A stretch of 6,382 nt of DNA, from positions 1-6,382 of the forward strand of contig JAHECH010000266.1 in NCBI GenBank assembly GCA_024641835.1, written 5' to 3'. This document shows positions 6,131 to 6,382 of the stretch, piece after piece. Numbering within the stretch: position 1 is the first letter of the stretch; every line of letters starts with the position of its first letter. The stretch comes from Deltaproteobacteria bacterium (GTDB lineage: Bacteria; Desulfobacterota; DSM-4660; Desulfatiglandales; HGW-15). A program made the position numbers and the translations under genes. The notes under the pieces are model-generated. The model ran no database searches. It was given only the letters and a program-made list of their open reading frames with translations, and had not been told where the DNA came from.

Positions 6131-6250
6131 CGACTTATCTGTGGGGGAAGCCCCGGCCCCGAGCGCAGGCGAGGGGAACGGTGGAGGGGGCAAGTTTACC
6201 CGCCTACGGCGGCGCCAGAGGCGACCAGGGTTTCCCTCGCAGATAAGTCG
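6131..6250 (+). repeat. 120-bp palindrome-ended element, copy 3
   Basis: Identical in all 120 bp to the minus strand of 2-121. GTCTTTTC (6122-6129) and GAAAAGAC (6253-6260) extend the terminal inverted repeat with a one-base offset. Internal hairpins include CCGCC-tac-GGCGG (6200-6212) and GGGG/CCCC near 6143-6154. A frame at 6102-6317 is the repeat's translation and is not called. Confidence 0.85.
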
Positions 6251-6291
6251 TAGAAAAGACCAGCCCGCCTCAGTTATTGCCAAATGGCATG

Positions 6292-6381
6292 TCAAGAGGA
6301 AACTTGTTCCTGGTTAATGATGTTGAGATACTGAACGATAACATGTTTTGCGATCTGGGTTGTTAAGTGAATAAAGTCCAC
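6292..6381 (-). CDS. Possible C-terminal end of an unrecognised gene (partial)
   Basis: Reading in from the right edge on the minus strand, one frame stays open for 29 codons and ends at TGA (6292-6294); the other two hit stops. The peptide contains QIAKHVIVQYLNIINQE, an amphipathic helix-like composition. Base composition is more AT-rich than the adjoining repeat, and the strand agrees with all other genes. Thirty open codons can easily arise by chance, and no family is recognised, so this is tentative. Confidence 0.3.
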   Translation of the reverse strand: MDFIHLTTQIAKHVIVQYLNIINQEQVSS

Positions 6382-6382
6382 A

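Larger units (their letters stand above)
5943..6267 (+). repeat. Long dispersed repeat, copy 3
   Basis: This copy starts 24 bp upstream of the exporter ATG and runs through the 120-bp core to TAGAAAAGACCAGCCCG. It is the inverted counterpart of 1-350 and lacks that copy's 39-bp insert. Its left end also carries a second AAAAAGTCC (5952-5960) 27 bp from one at 5925-5933. Any exporter promoter must lie within it. The dyad at 5982-6007 is its clearest internal structure besides the core. Confidence 0.85.

Overview
The window looks like chromosomal DNA from a moderately GC-rich Gram-negative bacterium. The protein sequences and the repeat-laden spacers suggest a Desulfobacterota (deltaproteobacterial) relative, but this is an impression, not a proven placement. 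All five well-supported genes are on the minus strand. In transcription order (right to left) they are: a ten-helix EamA/DMT-family exporter (5047-5919), an iron-sulfur flavoprotein/NADPH-dependent FMN reductase-like protein (3520-4083), a YdfG-type short-chain dehydrogenase (2652-3419), a PRPP synthetase (1570-2481) and tryptophanyl-tRNA synthetase (387-1352). A sixth minus-strand gene may enter from the right edge; only its last 29 codons would be visible (6292-6381).

Spacers between the genes are 100 to 963 bp, and each well-supported gene except the exporter has its own ribosome binding site. They are therefore probably separate or loosely coupled transcription units, not a tight operon. 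Their functions (translation, nucleotide precursor supply, redox, export) are ordinary and do not form one obvious pathway. I see no convincing rho-independent terminator and only weak promoter candidates.

The unusual part is the non-coding DNA. A 120-bp element with terminal inverted repeats (CGACTTATCTG / CAGATAAGTCG) occurs three times: 2-121 (inverted), 4220-4339 and 6131-6250. The first and third cores are identical; the middle one differs at four positions. The first and third also share about 190 bp of flanking sequence and stand in opposite orientation on either side of the gene block. The first copy has been interrupted by a 39-bp palindromic insert (147-185) with a 4-bp duplicated target; both other copies preserve the empty site.

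The 963-bp stretch between the flavoprotein and the exporter (4084-5046) holds the second element copy, a 41-bp inverted repeat (4720-4760 / 4907-4947), a branched hairpin and one member of a short dispersed repeat. That short repeat is also found in two other intergenic spaces. Open reading frames drawn through these repeats look like artefacts. No defence system, CRISPR array, transposase, tRNA or rRNA was seen.
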